A stretch of 64,000 nucleotides of DNA from Nostoc calcicola FACHB-3891 (lineage in GTDB: Bacteria; Cyanobacteriota; Cyanobacteriia; Cyanobacteriales; Nostocaceae), in contig NZ_JACJRQ010000002.1 of NCBI RefSeq assembly GCF_014697355.1, forward strand, positions 353,155 to 417,154. The letters run 5' to 3'. Positions 1 to 9,144 of the stretch are shown in pieces. Below the pieces are notes generated by a model that saw only the letters and a program-made list of their open reading frames with translations, was not told the origin of the DNA and searched no databases. A program made the translations under genes and the position numbers. The stretch's first letter is position 1, and each line of letters starts with the position of its first letter.

Positions 1-1
1 C

Positions 2-118
2 CGTACTGCTAGCGATGGAGTTTATGAGTGGACACCACGCATTCCTGTAAATGAAGGCTACTTTGTTCGGGTTTCTAGCTCCAAAGACCGGAATATTTTC
101 GGGCAGTTGCAATTTTAG
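2..118 (+). CDS. C-terminal end of an upstream gene, partial
   Basis: An open frame enters from the left edge and stops with TAG at 116-118, giving about 38 residues. The tail contains VYEWTPRIP, GYFVRVSS and a short final strand, a pattern like the end of an Ig-like beta-sandwich of the Ser-Thr-rich/Kre9-KNH type found in bacterial surface proteins. The similarity is from memory of such repeats and the fragment is too short to assign. A 61-bp gap separates it from the phosphotransferase gene. Confidence 0.45.
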   Translation, partial: RTASDGVYEWTPRIPVNEGYFVRVSSSKDRNIFGQLQF

Positions 119-179
119 CCCAATGGGAAAATGAAATGAATAACTGGCTAATCACAAACCTCTCAATTAGATTGGCGGT

Positions 180-2708
180 GTGGCAGTGGTTGGAATTGTC
201 ATAGTTTCTCACAGTAAACAATTAGCTCTGGGTGTGCGGGAACTCGCGGCGCAGATGGTTCGGGGTGAAGTGCCGATCGCTATTGCAGCAGGTATTGACG
301 ATCCCGAAAATCCCTTGGGTACTGATGCCATCCAAGTTAGTGAAGCGATCGCTGCTGTTTTCTCTGATGATGGTGTTTTAGTATTAATGGATTTGGGTAG
401 CGCTTTGCTCAGTGCAGAAATGGCACTGGAGTTTCTCTCAGAAGAACAGCGGCAAAAAATCTATTTGTGTGAAGCGCCTCTGGTAGAAGGTGCGATCGCT
501 GCTGTGGTGGCTGCCGCCGCTGGGAAGAACATTCACCAAGTCATGGCGGAAGCACGGGGCGCATTAGTAGCAAAAGCAACTCAATTGGGTGTGGCTAGTA
601 GTCCTTTGTCGGTTGGGGATAGCGACATCCCAGCAAGCAATACAGAATCCCCAACGCGAGAAATCCAGGTGATTGTCAGCAATCGCTTAGGATTACACGC
701 CCGCCCCGCAGCCCAGTTTGTGGCAGCCTCAGCCCGATTTCAATCTCAAATTTTGCTGCGGAATTTAACTAGAAATACTGGGTTAGTCCGGGGTGACAGT
801 ATCAATCAAGTCACAACTTTAGGCGTGCGCCAAGGACACGAATTACTGATTACTGCCACCGGCTCAGATGCAGATGCAGCACTGGCAGCATTGCAAGTAT
901 TGTTTGCCACTAATTTTGGTGAAGATAATGCAGCTTTAAATTCTCCACCAGTATCTAGGCAGGAAGTTACCCCAGCAACTCCCGGCGAACTTTCGGGAAT
1001 TGCAGCTTCTAGTGGAGTGGCGATCGCACCTGTTGTTCATTATCAACCCACTCCCATTGCCATTACGGAATATCACGTAAATGATGCAGAGGTAGAGTGG
1101 CAACGTTTACAAGCAGCAATTCACATCGCTCGACAAGAAATTCAGGCGGTGTTCTCACAAGCATCTTTTCAAATCGGTGACGCTGAAGCCGCCATCTTTG
1201 ATGCCCATTTACTATTTTTAGAAGATCCAGTTCTCCTAGAAGCGGCTCATCACCGCATTTTAGAACACCAGATAAATGCTGAAGCCGCTTGGCAAGCCGC
1301 AGTCGATGAAGTGGCGACTTCTTACCACACACTTGAGGACTCTTATTTGCAAGAGCGAGTGGACGATGTTGTGGATGTGGGGCAAAGGGTGCTGCGATTA
1401 CTAACTGGAAATGCCCCCGGGAACTTGCATCTTGATTCACCAGCGATTTTGGTAGCGAGCGATCTAACGCCTTCGGATACCGCCGGACTAGATCCGACAA
1501 AGGTGTTGGGCATTTGTACAACTTCTGGGAGTGCCACTTCCCACAGCGCAATTATCGCCCGTACTTTGGGTATTCCCGCAGTTTTGGGAGTAGATGCCCA
1601 GGTATTGCACTTGGCAGATGGTACACTCATGGCACTGGATGGTGAAAGTGGCAAAGCTTGGGTAGAACCAGAATTAGATATTCTAGAACAGCTTCAGGCA
1701 AAGCGAGAAGCTTGGCAAACTGCCCAACAACAAGCACGAGCTACGGCACATCAGCCAGCAATTACTCGTGATGGTAGGCAAGTAAGCGTTTTTGCCAATA
1801 TTGGTAGTATTAATGATGTCCAAGTTGCTGTCGCTAATGGTGCCGAAGGTGTAGGACTACTCCGCACCGAGTTTCTGTATTTGGACAGAACCAGCGCCCC
1901 CACTGAAGAAGAACAATTAGCAGTGTATCAGGCGATCGCTCAAGTTTTGGATCGTCGTCCCCTGATGATTCGGACTTTAGATGTCGGCGGCGATAAACCA
2001 CTTCCTTATTTGAGGGCAGGATTTCCCGAAGCCAATCCTTTTTTAGGCTGGCGGGGAATTCGTTTTTGCTTGGGTAATCCAGAAGTTTTCAAAACTCAGT
2101 TGCGGGCAATTTTGAGAGCGAGTGTTGGACATCAAATTAAAATCATGTTGCCGATGATTGCCACTCTCGCGGAGGTGCGTGCAGCAAAGGCAATTCTCGG
2201 TGAAGTGCAAGGTGAACTCAATCAAGCTGGTATCCCCTTCGATGCCGGGATCGAACTAGGGATTATGGTAGAGGTGCCATCAGCAGTGGCGATCGCCGAT
2301 CGCTTAGCCGCTGAGGTAGACTTCTTTAGTATCGGCACTAATGACCTGAGTCAATATACTATGGCTGGCGATCGCACTAACCCACGGGTAGCAAATTTAG
2401 TTGATGCGTTGCACCCAGCGGTGTTAAGGATGGTGCAGCGAACTGTTGAGGCTGGCCATGCGGCGGGAATTCCCGTCGGTTTATGTGGCGAATTGGCAGC
2501 AGATCCTTTAGCGACAACGATTTTATTAGGTTTGGGGCTGGATGAATTGAGCGTGAATCCTCAAAGTATACCTGCAATTAAGCAGGGGATTCATCAGTTA
2601 AGTTTAGAGGAAAGTGAGGCGATCGCGGCATCAGCATTGCAACAAGATTCGGCAGAAGACGTTAGAAAGTTAATCTCAACATCTAGAGAATCCATGCAAA
2701 GCAAATAG
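180..2708 (+). CDS. dhaM: DhaM-HPr-Enzyme I fusion phosphotransferase
   Basis: A multiphosphoryl-transfer protein of 842 residues that should carry phosphate from phosphoenolpyruvate to dihydroxyacetone kinase (DhaK/DhaL). Three modules are visible. An EIIA-Man/DhaM domain (about 1-135) has the phospho-histidine in IVSHSK (His11). An HPr domain (about 160-250) has GLHARPAAQF (His173). A full Enzyme I (about 270-830) has the active histidine in TSHSAIIART (His455), PEP-barrel motifs LRTEF, DVGGDKP and GTNDLSQY, and the cysteine in GLCGELAADP (Cys769). The start is GTG; an overlapping GTG two bases upstream is out of frame. All phospho-acceptor residues are present, so it looks functional. No dhaK or dhaL lies in the window; they may be upstream. 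Confidence 0.9.
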   Translation: MAVVGIVIVSHSKQLALGVRELAAQMVRGEVPIAIAAGIDDPENPLGTDAIQVSEAIAAVFSDDGVLVLMDLGSALLSAEMALEFLSEEQRQKIYLCEAPLVEGAIAAVVAAAAGKNIHQVMAEARGALVAKATQLGVASSPLSVGDSDIPASNTESPTREIQVIVSNRLGLHARPAAQFVAASARFQSQILLRNLTRNTGLVRGDSINQVTTLGVRQGHELLITATGSDADAALAALQVLFATNFGEDNAALNSPPVSRQEVTPATPGELSGIAASSGVAIAPVVHYQPTPIAITEYHVNDAEVEWQRLQAAIHIARQEIQAVFSQASFQIGDAEAAIFDAHLLFLEDPVLLEAAHHRILEHQINAEAAWQAAVDEVATSYHTLEDSYLQERVDDVVDVGQRVLRLLTGNAPGNLHLDSPAILVASDLTPSDTAGLDPTKVLGICTTSGSATSHSAIIARTLGIPAVLGVDAQVLHLADGTLMALDGESGKAWVEPELDILEQLQAKREAWQTAQQQARATAHQPAITRDGRQVSVFANIGSINDVQVAVANGAEGVGLLRTEFLYLDRTSAPTEEEQLAVYQAIAQVLDRRPLMIRTLDVGGDKPLPYLRAGFPEANPFLGWRGIRFCLGNPEVFKTQLRAILRASVGHQIKIMLPMIATLAEVRAAKAILGEVQGELNQAGIPFDAGIELGIMVEVPSAVAIADRLAAEVDFFSIGTNDLSQYTMAGDRTNPRVANLVDALHPAVLRMVQRTVEAGHAAGIPVGLCGELAADPLATTILLGLGLDELSVNPQSIPAIKQGIHQLSLEESEAIAASALQQDSAEDVRKLISTSRESMQSK

Positions 2709-2752
2709 TGATATTATTTCTCAATAGAGACTGATGCAATCGAGGACATTAA

Positions 2753-3184
2753 ATGTCAGAGAATGAAACGAATGCAATATTTTTCGCTCTATTATCGGCA
2801 TTTTTTGCAGCCTTGACGACTATATTTGCCAAGATTGGAGTCGAAGCAATTAACTCCAACTTAGCAACTGCAATCCGCACAGTAGTAATTCTAGTCATGG
2901 TTTGGGGTTGGGTTTTTGCAAAAGGACAACTAGATACACTATTGACAATTAGCCCCAAAACCTTGCTATTTCTCGTCTTCTCTGGGTTATCAACTGGTTT
3001 ATCTTGGTTGTTTTATTTTCGCGCCTTACAAGTCGGTAAAGCTTCTTTAGTAGCACCTTTGGATAAATCGAGTGTGGTTTTGGTGCTACTTTTTTCGGTA
3101 CTATTTCTTAAGGAACCGCTAACGCTACAAGTAATATTGGGGACTGGCTTAATTTTAATTGGTACACTTGTTTTGATTCGTTGA
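2753..3184 (+). CDS. EamA-family small permease
   Basis: A 143-residue, very hydrophobic protein with about five membrane helices, the size of a single EamA (DMT superfamily) half. The central FYFRALQVGKASLVAPLDK stretch followed by a helix and KEPLT is typical of one-domain EamA proteins, which act as dimers. The substrate cannot be read from sequence. It follows the DhaM-HPr-EI gene by 44 bp on the same strand and may be co-transcribed, but nothing functional links the two. Confidence 0.75.
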   Translation: MSENETNAIFFALLSAFFAALTTIFAKIGVEAINSNLATAIRTVVILVMVWGWVFAKGQLDTLLTISPKTLLFLVFSGLSTGLSWLFYFRALQVGKASLVAPLDKSSVVLVLLFSVLFLKEPLTLQVILGTGLILIGTLVLIR

Positions 3185-3272
3185 GAGTCAAATTAAAGTA
3201 GTGTTACTCTAACGTCGGCGAAGACGCGATGAATCGCGTCTCTACAATTAGGGTTTTGGGTTTATCTAAATT

Positions 3273-3417
3273 AACGTGAGTTCGACAAACCTCACCCTCC
3301 CAACCTCCCTCTCCTAAAAGGCGAGGGAGGAGCAAGAAAAATCAAGGTTTTGCTCCCCTCTCCTCGTAGGAGAGGGGTTGGGGGTGAGGTCAAAACAGTA
3401 CTCATCGAACTCACGTT
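3273..3417. repeat. MITE family A, copy 1 (145 bp)
   Basis: The ends are inverted repeats beginning AACGTGAGTTCGA and ending TCGAACTCACGTT. It is flanked on both sides by the 5-bp direct repeat AAATT (3268-3272 and 3418-3422). The interior is a second palindrome of CCCTCTCC / GGAGAGGGG type. It encodes no protein. The internal sequence differs from copy 2, so it is a subfamily sharing the same termini. Confidence 0.8.
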
Positions 3418-3422
3418 AAATT

Positions 3423-3578
3423 AACGTGAGTTCGACGGCTCTAAAAACCCCGCTTCCATTCCTCTCCCCCACAGGGAGAGAGGCTTTGAAACCCTAATTT
3501 TTTCGTTGGAAACTAAAAATATTTCTGCCCCTCTCCGCCTCGGAGAGGGGTTGGGGAGAGGTTCATCGAACTCACGTT
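3423..3578. repeat. MITE family A, copy 2 (156 bp)
   Basis: It has the same terminal repeats as its left neighbour and shares the AAATT between them; a third AAATT lies at 3579-3583. Two insertions therefore stand in tandem, each bounded by the 5-bp duplication. The interior is nearly identical to the copy at 60406-60561, which is also 156 bp, so the two are recent relatives. Confidence 0.85.
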
Positions 3579-3586
3579 AAATTAGT

Positions 3587-5920
3587 TCACAATACTAGTT
3601 GCCAAATTTTGATGGTTCGATCGGTACTACAGCTAGCCAGTAACTTCCCATCAGGACTGACGGCTAGAGAATTCACCGTCCCTGAATGGCCTGTCAGGTT
3701 TTGCAGTAGTTCGCCTGTGGAAAGTCGCCACATTTTAATAGTTTTATCAGCACTACCGCTAATCAGATTTTGTCCATCTGGAGTAACGGCTAAGGATTTG
3801 ACTGCATCTGAGTGTCCAGTTAATGTGTGCAGCAGTTTACCAGTGCCCAAATGCCAAATTTTAATGTTTGTGTCGGCGCTACCGCTGAGGAGGAATTGTC
3901 CATCAGGACTCATGGCAATTGATTTTACTTCGCCATCGTGGCCGTGAAGTGTGCTTAATGGGTCACCTGTGCGTGGGTTCCACAGCCTGATTTTGTTGTC
4001 AGAACTACCACTGGCAAGGATTGTACCATCAAGGCTAATTGCTACGGCATGAACGGCAGATGAATGCCAAAGGGTACAAATGCGGTCGCCTTTATCTAAA
4101 TTCCAAATCTTGATTTTATTACTACCACTGGCAAGAATTGTACCATCTGGGCTGATTGCGACAACATTTACTGGTTTTTGATGTCCTAAAAGTGTGTGCA
4201 ATACTTTGCCTGTTTTCAAATGCAAGACTTTAACATTACTTCTGGGGTGTTCGCAGCTACCAACAGCCAGGAAATTACCATCAGGGCTAATTGCTAGGGA
4301 TGAAACTTCACCCCAATTTTCTGTAAGAGTGCGAATTAGTTTGCCAGTTTGCAAATTCCAGAGATTGATGGTTTTGTCTGCACAGCCGCTAACTAAAATT
4401 TCGCCATCAGGACTAATAGCCACAGAGGTGACTTTAGCAGCATGTCCAGTGAGGGTGTAGGTAAGATTGGCAGTTTCTAGGGTGCGTTTGTGTTTGAGAT
4501 TGGCGATCGCATCCAACAGTTTCTCCATACCTAGAATACTTTGGCGATCGCTCACAGCTGTAAAATATTCTTTTAACTTTTGGAAATATTCTTCATCTTC
4601 AATTCTCACACCTGATTGCATCGCTTCCAATGAGTTAGCAAATTCCTGTGGTGAAACTTGACGCAACTGCAACCATGTGCTTATCGAGTAATCAATTTGT
4701 TCTTGTGCCCAAGTGCGATCGGGTAAATGTGATAAGCTGTGGGCTAATTGCAAAGCCAACTCTGGAACCCAGTAAAGCCGCTTCTGTTCTAGAGCTTGGT
4801 ATACTTGTTTGTAACCTGTGGCGATCGCTTGCACAGATTGTAAATCAAGAGCATCTTTGAGCAAACTTGGCAGCAACTTTGGCAGCAACGGTGGTACATC
4901 ATGGTGAATTAAGTGATAAACATCCGCTACCCAAGCAGCAACTAGAAAGTGACAAGTAATCAACACCTGGCAAAGTTTTTCAAAATCTTGATAATTAACT
5001 TGATATTGCAAAGATAACTTACTAATATCAATCCCTTGAGCTTGCCATTTTTCTGCTTTTTCTAAAATTGCCAAATTAAATACATTATCTTTACCCAAAA
5101 GATTGATTTCTTCTAAACTTTCTCCTAGTCCTAAGAGTTCATCTCGAATTTTTTTCCACTCTAAAGCGCGACTTTTGGCAGATTCCTGAAGAATTTCTTT
5201 ATAGGATAACCGCGCAATTGTTTTGTAGTAATATTTTTCCTGTTTTAATCCCCAATAAGCAATCCGAAAATTCAGATAATCTCCATCATTTTCTGACTCT
5301 AAAATTAAAATCGGCTCTGTTTTCAATATGCCATAGAGAGCCTTGATACTGGATTCACTATGAAAACGTTTACTATCCCAAGCCCCGGCTAAAAATTCCG
5401 TTGGTCTAACGGGATTATGCAGAGAATAATGCTGATTGAACAATTTTCTTAAACCTTCAGCCAACATTAACTCTATTTCAGAAATTCCATCAGTCCGATG
5501 TTCAAATTGGTCAAACTTGATTTGCGGAGGAGCAAGAAAAACTTTTAGCGGAGTCCGTCCTTGGCTGGGATGAGATTCTAAAATTTGTGAAGGGTATAAT
5601 CTCAAAGGCCAGCTATCAAAAATTTTGTAAACTTCTGGTAAATTGAGAGCAGTCTCTCTTTCTTGATTTGCGACTTTTAATTGCGTATCACGTTGATAAA
5701 CAGCTAATTGTTGTTGCAGAACTTTTGTTTGTTCAAAACTTGAATCAGAACTATCATTTGATGTGATAATATTTCCAAATTTGACAACTTCATTAATGAC
5801 TTTTGGCAAGAGATAATTAGTTGTAGTCAGACTTTCTTCGGTTCTCTTTTGTATCAGATCTACAATTACAGGTGCAAACTCTAACACCAATTGAATTAGT
5901 AATCTTAGCCCTGGCTCCAT
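3587..5920 (-). CDS. WD40 beta-propeller protein with conserved helical N-terminus
   Basis: A 777-residue protein. Residues from about 484 to the end form seven consecutive WD40 repeats (LTGH...SPDG...SGSADKTIKIW pattern), enough for one closed propeller, a scaffold for protein contacts. Repeat 2 is degenerate, with TENWG in place of TGH. The first 480 residues have an N-terminal hydrophobic/amphipathic segment (LRLLIQLVLEFAPVIVDLI), then an alpha/beta region I do not recognise and a helical stretch at 300-470. No kinase, NACHT, TIR or caspase motif is visible, unlike many cyanobacterial WD40 proteins. The stop lies 9 bp from a MITE. A role as a sensor or scaffold in signalling or conflict is inference only. 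Confidence 0.8.
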   Translation of the reverse strand: MEPGLRLLIQLVLEFAPVIVDLIQKRTEESLTTTNYLLPKVINEVVKFGNIITSNDSSDSSFEQTKVLQQQLAVYQRDTQLKVANQERETALNLPEVYKIFDSWPLRLYPSQILESHPSQGRTPLKVFLAPPQIKFDQFEHRTDGISEIELMLAEGLRKLFNQHYSLHNPVRPTEFLAGAWDSKRFHSESSIKALYGILKTEPILILESENDGDYLNFRIAYWGLKQEKYYYKTIARLSYKEILQESAKSRALEWKKIRDELLGLGESLEEINLLGKDNVFNLAILEKAEKWQAQGIDISKLSLQYQVNYQDFEKLCQVLITCHFLVAAWVADVYHLIHHDVPPLLPKLLPSLLKDALDLQSVQAIATGYKQVYQALEQKRLYWVPELALQLAHSLSHLPDRTWAQEQIDYSISTWLQLRQVSPQEFANSLEAMQSGVRIEDEEYFQKLKEYFTAVSDRQSILGMEKLLDAIANLKHKRTLETANLTYTLTGHAAKVTSVAISPDGEILVSGCADKTINLWNLQTGKLIRTLTENWGEVSSLAISPDGNFLAVGSCEHPRSNVKVLHLKTGKVLHTLLGHQKPVNVVAISPDGTILASGSNKIKIWNLDKGDRICTLWHSSAVHAVAISLDGTILASGSSDNKIRLWNPRTGDPLSTLHGHDGEVKSIAMSPDGQFLLSGSADTNIKIWHLGTGKLLHTLTGHSDAVKSLAVTPDGQNLISGSADKTIKMWRLSTGELLQNLTGHSGTVNSLAVSPDGKLLASCSTDRTIKIWQLVL

Positions 5921-6182
5921 AAGGAGATTCCTGTTAAATAAATAACACTAACAGTGTGCAGAAAATCTGAATAATAGCTGAGTGTTGGACATTGTATAGA
6001 CAATTCTTTTATTCTTTGTCTATAGAATGTCATCTATTCAAAAAGATAGCATGTATAGCTGAACTTTTCAGCGAACAGTTTCAGGCGTATCATGTGGAAT
6101 CGAGACGCCCCATCAAGTATTTTTTAGCTCAACTAATGTGTATTTTGTCAAGAGATGAAACGCTGATAGCGGTTGTCGTTTA

Positions 6183-6233
6183 CGTGAGGTACACCCGTAG
6201 GGGCACGGCACTGCCGTGCCCCTACACCTCACG
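6183..6233. repeat. perfect palindrome with GTAGGGGCAC core
   Basis: The inner arms at 6197-6225 are nested in outer arms CGTGAGGT / ACCTCACG. It belongs to a family of 28-30 bp hairpins seen six more times in the window (7159, 7816, 41349, 50719, 58739, 63783). Confidence 0.8.
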
Positions 6234-6366
6234 ATATGATGTTGTACCGCATCTGAATGGGAACCCCTATATAGCAATCCTAAATCATTCGTCAAAAAAA
6301 TCTATTCCCTACTCCCTACTGCCCATTCCTTCCCTCTACAAGTAATTTTAAACTCAAATAAGATAA

Positions 6367-6475
6367 GACTTACGCAAAAACTCTCTGAAACTCTTATTTC
6401 TTTGTGTCCTTTGCGTCCTTCTCTAACGAGACGCTGCGCGAATGCGGTTCGTTTTTTCATGATTTTGCGTAAGTC
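6367..6475. repeat. 109-bp MITE-like element
   Basis: Terminal inverted repeats GACTTACGCAAAA (6367-6379) and TTTTGCGTAAGTC (6463-6475) bracket a non-coding interior. I see no clear target duplication. Confidence 0.65.
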
Positions 6476-6502
6476 CTGTAGGATTGCTATAAATCATAAC
6501 TA

Positions 6503-6892
6503 TTAAAATCTGATTCCTAGTTGCCCATTAAAGCCACGGATAGAATTGTAACCAGCACCTACAAAAACATTATCGGTAGCGCTTACCTGAACACCACCTG
6601 AAACCGCAACGCCTTTATCTTCAGAATAAAGTCCAACTCCTACATAAGGTGAAATAACAGGCAAACTTATAAATTTCAAAACATCTACTCCTGTAGCACC
6701 ATCAGGACCGGTTCCTACTTCAACTCCAAAATTTAAAGCCCTAGCTCCTACAGCATAAGTTATATCACCATCTTTGCCACCGACTGAAACCCAAGGTTGG
6801 GGTATGAGTTGAGCCGATGCTTGACTTGGAGTAAATAAAGTGAAAAAACCTATGGATGTAATTAATGTTTTAGCAAGAATCGCTATTTTCAC
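6503..6892 (-). CDS. small secreted outer-membrane-like barrel protein
   Basis: 129 residues. It starts with a signal peptide (MKIAILAK, hydrophobic core LITSIGFFTLF, cleavage after ASA). The mature part alternates glycine-rich strands with turns (VGARALNFGVEVGTG, SPYVGVGLYS, NVFVGAGYNSI) and ends GQLGIRF with a terminal Phe, the classic signature of outer-membrane beta strands. It is shorter than most eight-stranded barrels, about 105 mature residues, so it may be a small barrel or an oligomer subunit. Family unknown to me. It is flanked by decayed WD40 DNA upstream. Confidence 0.6.
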   Translation of the reverse strand: MKIAILAKTLITSIGFFTLFTPSQASAQLIPQPWVSVGGKDGDITYAVGARALNFGVEVGTGPDGATGVDVLKFISLPVISPYVGVGLYSEDKGVAVSGGVQVSATDNVFVGAGYNSIRGFNGQLGIRF

Positions 6893-6901
6893 GTTGTTTT
6901 C

Positions 6902-7060
6902 CTACACTAACTGCTGCATTTTAATGTTTTTCTCAGAACTACCTTATTTCAACCAAGGTTTGTCCATGATGGCTAATGGTGACGGAATCAATCTTATCTG
7001 AGTGCCCGCTAAGATTAGAGCTTTTTGGTAATCTATCTGTCGCAAGCATTTTTCAAATTG
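6902..7060 (-). pseudogene. decayed WD40-repeat gene remnant
   Basis: On the minus strand one frame reads NLSGHSDKIDSVTIS then HHGQTLVE. A frame change later it continues GSSEKNIKMQQLV and stop. Together this is one WD40 repeat and its end, matching the style of the intact propeller gene at 3587-5920. The frame break and the loss of upstream sequence mark it as a relic. Confidence 0.6.
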
Positions 7061-7113
7061 CTTTTCATGTCAGAAACTTAATTTAGGAGTCGTAAAAGAA
7101 TCGTAGGTTGAGC

Positions 7114-7219
7114 TAAGGGACTTCCAGAGAATAAATTATCCCAAATTCTTTGTACATTTGTAGGGGCGCACAGCTGTGCGCCCCTACAATGGAATATTTT
7201 TTTCCTTGGAAGTCCCTTA
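7114..7219. repeat. MITE family C, copy 1
   Basis: Ends are TAAGGGACTTCCA and its complement near GGAAGTCCCTTA. The centre holds a 30-bp palindrome of the GGGGCGCACAG type. A second copy with the same flanks and a different core lies at 7767-7870. Confidence 0.75.
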
Positions 7220-7422
7220 GCAGATGATATAGCGTTTCCTACTCTGCTGAGGTACAAATCTCTGCGTACCAGGAGCGCTTTACTTTGCGCCCCTGTGCGT
7301 TTCAAAATATTATCTGTACCTCACTTAACTGGGAATCGATATAAGCAAATAATAAACGCTTAATTTAGCTTATATAGCCAACTTTTAATCCAAAATCCAA
7401 AATCTAAAATCTAAAATTGGTA

Positions 7423-7719
7423 CTATTCCCAAGTTGAAACATCTCGGAACACATGTGGAATTTCCCCTTGAGACAACGGAAACTCTAACATAGTCTCTCT
7501 GTGACTCAAATACCCAGATTCTGCAAAAGATAACAGCATTCGCGCAAGCGCCAGCCAAACCTCCGGTTCGTATTCCCAATCACGATAACGCGAAGCTTGA
7601 CCAGCAATTGAACGCAGCGCCCAAAAATATGAATTCCTCACCACCGAGCCACCCTTCTTAAACTCTGGTAAATCTTCACGGTGAATAAAAAGCACTTTAT
7701 TTTCAATTTTGGCTCTCAT
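7423..7719 (-). CDS. hypothetical protein, 98 aa
   Basis: A soluble, balanced composition protein with a Trp/Tyr-rich middle (RDWEYEPEVWLALARML). It has no signal peptide and no motif I recognise. The codon pattern and absence of low complexity make it more credible than the overlapping frame 7385-7579. No strong ribosome-binding site precedes the ATG. It lies between two copies of MITE family C, so it could be a surviving piece of a larger gene. Confidence 0.4.
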   Translation of the reverse strand: MRAKIENKVLFIHREDLPEFKKGGSVVRNSYFWALRSIAGQASRYRDWEYEPEVWLALARMLLSFAESGYLSHRETMLEFPLSQGEIPHVFRDVSTWE

Positions 7720-7766
7720 TAAAATTTTGGATTTTAGATTTTGAATTTTAGATTAAAAGTAAATCT

Positions 7767-7870
7767 TAGGGACTTCCAGAAAATAAATTATCCGAAATTA
7801 TTTGTAAATTTTTCGTGTAGCATAGCTGTGCTACCCTACTATGGAATATTTTTTCCTTGGAAGTCCCTTA
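7767..7870. repeat. MITE family C, copy 2
   Basis: The left and right arms match the copy at 7114-7219 (AGGGACTTCCAG... and ...CCTTGGAAGTCCCT). The central palindrome differs (TGTAGCATAGCTGTGCTACC), so the core hairpin has been exchanged or has drifted while the arms stayed alike. Confidence 0.75.
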
Positions 7871-8093
7871 AATAGGGTAACGCATTATCTTGTATGGCGG
7901 TGCGTTCAGCGCTGTAATCATGTTTTTGGTTATAAATAATATAGCGATTTTTCATTTGGATGAGGTACACCAAATTAACCGCGCCGAGCGCCATAATTTT
8001 ACAGTGGCGAGAGAGTAATCTTTGATTAATATCAATACTTATAGCCGTAGAAGTGTCAAAATATATATGTAAACTTTATTTACAAAATCAGTT

Positions 8094-8378
8094 ATGGCAA
8101 AAGCAAGTTGGAATGGTGCAGTTTTGGCCGAGAGCGATACTACCGTAGTTGTGGAAGGCAACCATTATTTCCCTCCCGACACCATTAACAAAGAGTACTT
8201 CACAGAAAGCAACACCCACACTACTTGTCATTGGAAAGGTGTTTGCAGTTACTACAATATCGAAGTTGATGGACAAGTCAATAAAGATGCTGCTTGGTAT
8301 TATCCCAGCACCAAGGAGAAGGCTAAGAATATTGAGGGCTATATCGGTTTCTGGAAAGGTGTAAAGGTCGAAGTTTAA
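8094..8378 (+). CDS. DUF427 domain protein
   Basis: 94 residues covering one complete DUF427 domain: AKASWNGAVLAES at the start, an EGNHYFPPD loop, the TTCHWKGVCSYY motif in the middle and AAWYYPSTKEKAKNIEGYI near the end. These are hallmarks of this small beta-rich family, which is common in cyanobacteria and actinobacteria. The biochemical role is unknown. It stands alone, more than 200 bp from its neighbours. Confidence 0.85.
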   Translation: MAKASWNGAVLAESDTTVVVEGNHYFPPDTINKEYFTESNTHTTCHWKGVCSYYNIEVDGQVNKDAAWYYPSTKEKAKNIEGYIGFWKGVKVEV

Positions 8379-8644
8379 TCAAGATTACTCGAAGTATTTT
8401 ATTTCCAGAAAATTGATTCAGTATTTACACCAATCATCAAACTAAATTTTGTGGAGGTTGGCTTGTGTTAACCTCCACAGTCTTTTAAACTATTTAGCGA
8501 TCGCAGTTTTTCAATATCCAGCAAAATTGAGCATAGAGACGTGAATAGCCGGGAACTTTGACTGCGTTCTGAATCTGAATTGTGCTGCTAATAGTATAAA
8601 ATTTGTATTGATAAGTTTTGCTTAAGCGTTGTTAACGATCGCAT

Positions 8645-8880
8645 AAGTTTTGTCACAAATACATAAGCATTCTGAACGAAACAACTTGTGTTGTGAACGA
8701 ATGGATAAGCTTTCGTCCACAACGGATAAGCGTTCTGAACCAAACAACTTGTGTTGTGAACCAACGGACAAGCATTCTGAACCAAACAACTTGTGTTGTG
8801 AACCAACGAACAAGTTTTCGTCCACAACGGATAAGCATTCTGAACGAAACAACTTGTGTTCTGAACCAACGGACAAGCTA
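8645..8880. repeat. tandem minisatellite, 42-bp unit (two 21-bp halves)
   Basis: About five and a half units built from halves such as TTCTGAACCAAACAACTTGT and TTGTGAACCAACGGACAAGC, with variant CGTCCACAACGGATAAGC inserts. Because the period is a multiple of three, several frames on both strands stay open. I see no start with a good ribosome-binding site, so I call it non-coding. Confidence 0.75.
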
Positions 8881-8937
8881 TAGTAACGACAACAACTTTA
8901 TTCTTAGAGGTTGTTTGAAAAGTGTTTTGCTGTTATT

Positions 8938-9143
8938 TTACAGCGATTTTCAGGTAAATGAACCACACTATTTTTATCTCACGCAAAGACAAGGCAGCGC
9001 GGTCTTGGGGAGCCAGTGCGGTCTTGGGGGTTTCCCCCATGAGCAACTGGCGTGGTTTCCCCCATGAGCGACTGCCGCGCAAAGACGCAAAGGAAGAAAA
9101 GAAGAAACAAGACTGTGGTCTAAATACATGAAAACTGCTGTAA
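8938..9143. repeat. MITE family D, copy 1 (about 206 bp)
   Basis: Imperfect terminal inverted repeats: TTACAGCGATTTTCAGGTAA on the left and TACATGAAAACTGCTGTAA on the right. The interior holds repeated CCCCATGAGC motifs. A shorter relative lies at 50692-50780. Just to the left (8908-8933) is one end of another element family, GAGGTTGTTTGAAAAG, whose full copy is at 56551-56757. Confidence 0.6.
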
Positions 9144-9144
9144 A

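Larger units (their letters stand above)
5921..6502. other. intergenic region with nested palindromic repeats
   Basis: No credible gene. It holds a perfect palindrome at 6183-6233, a MITE-like element at 6367-6475 and an outer inverted pair (ATAGCAATCCTA near 6273 and TAGGATTGCTAT near 6479) surrounding it. Open frames here run through palindromes and look accidental. Confidence 0.6.

Noticed and set aside
5992..6345. 117-codon plus-strand frame
   Set aside because: It runs through a perfect palindrome and simple repeats, with no ribosome-binding site.
8650..8883. Cys-rich repeat protein in the 42-bp minisatellite
   Set aside because: Several frames on both strands are equally open and none has a credible start; kept only as a repeat and a low-interest finding.
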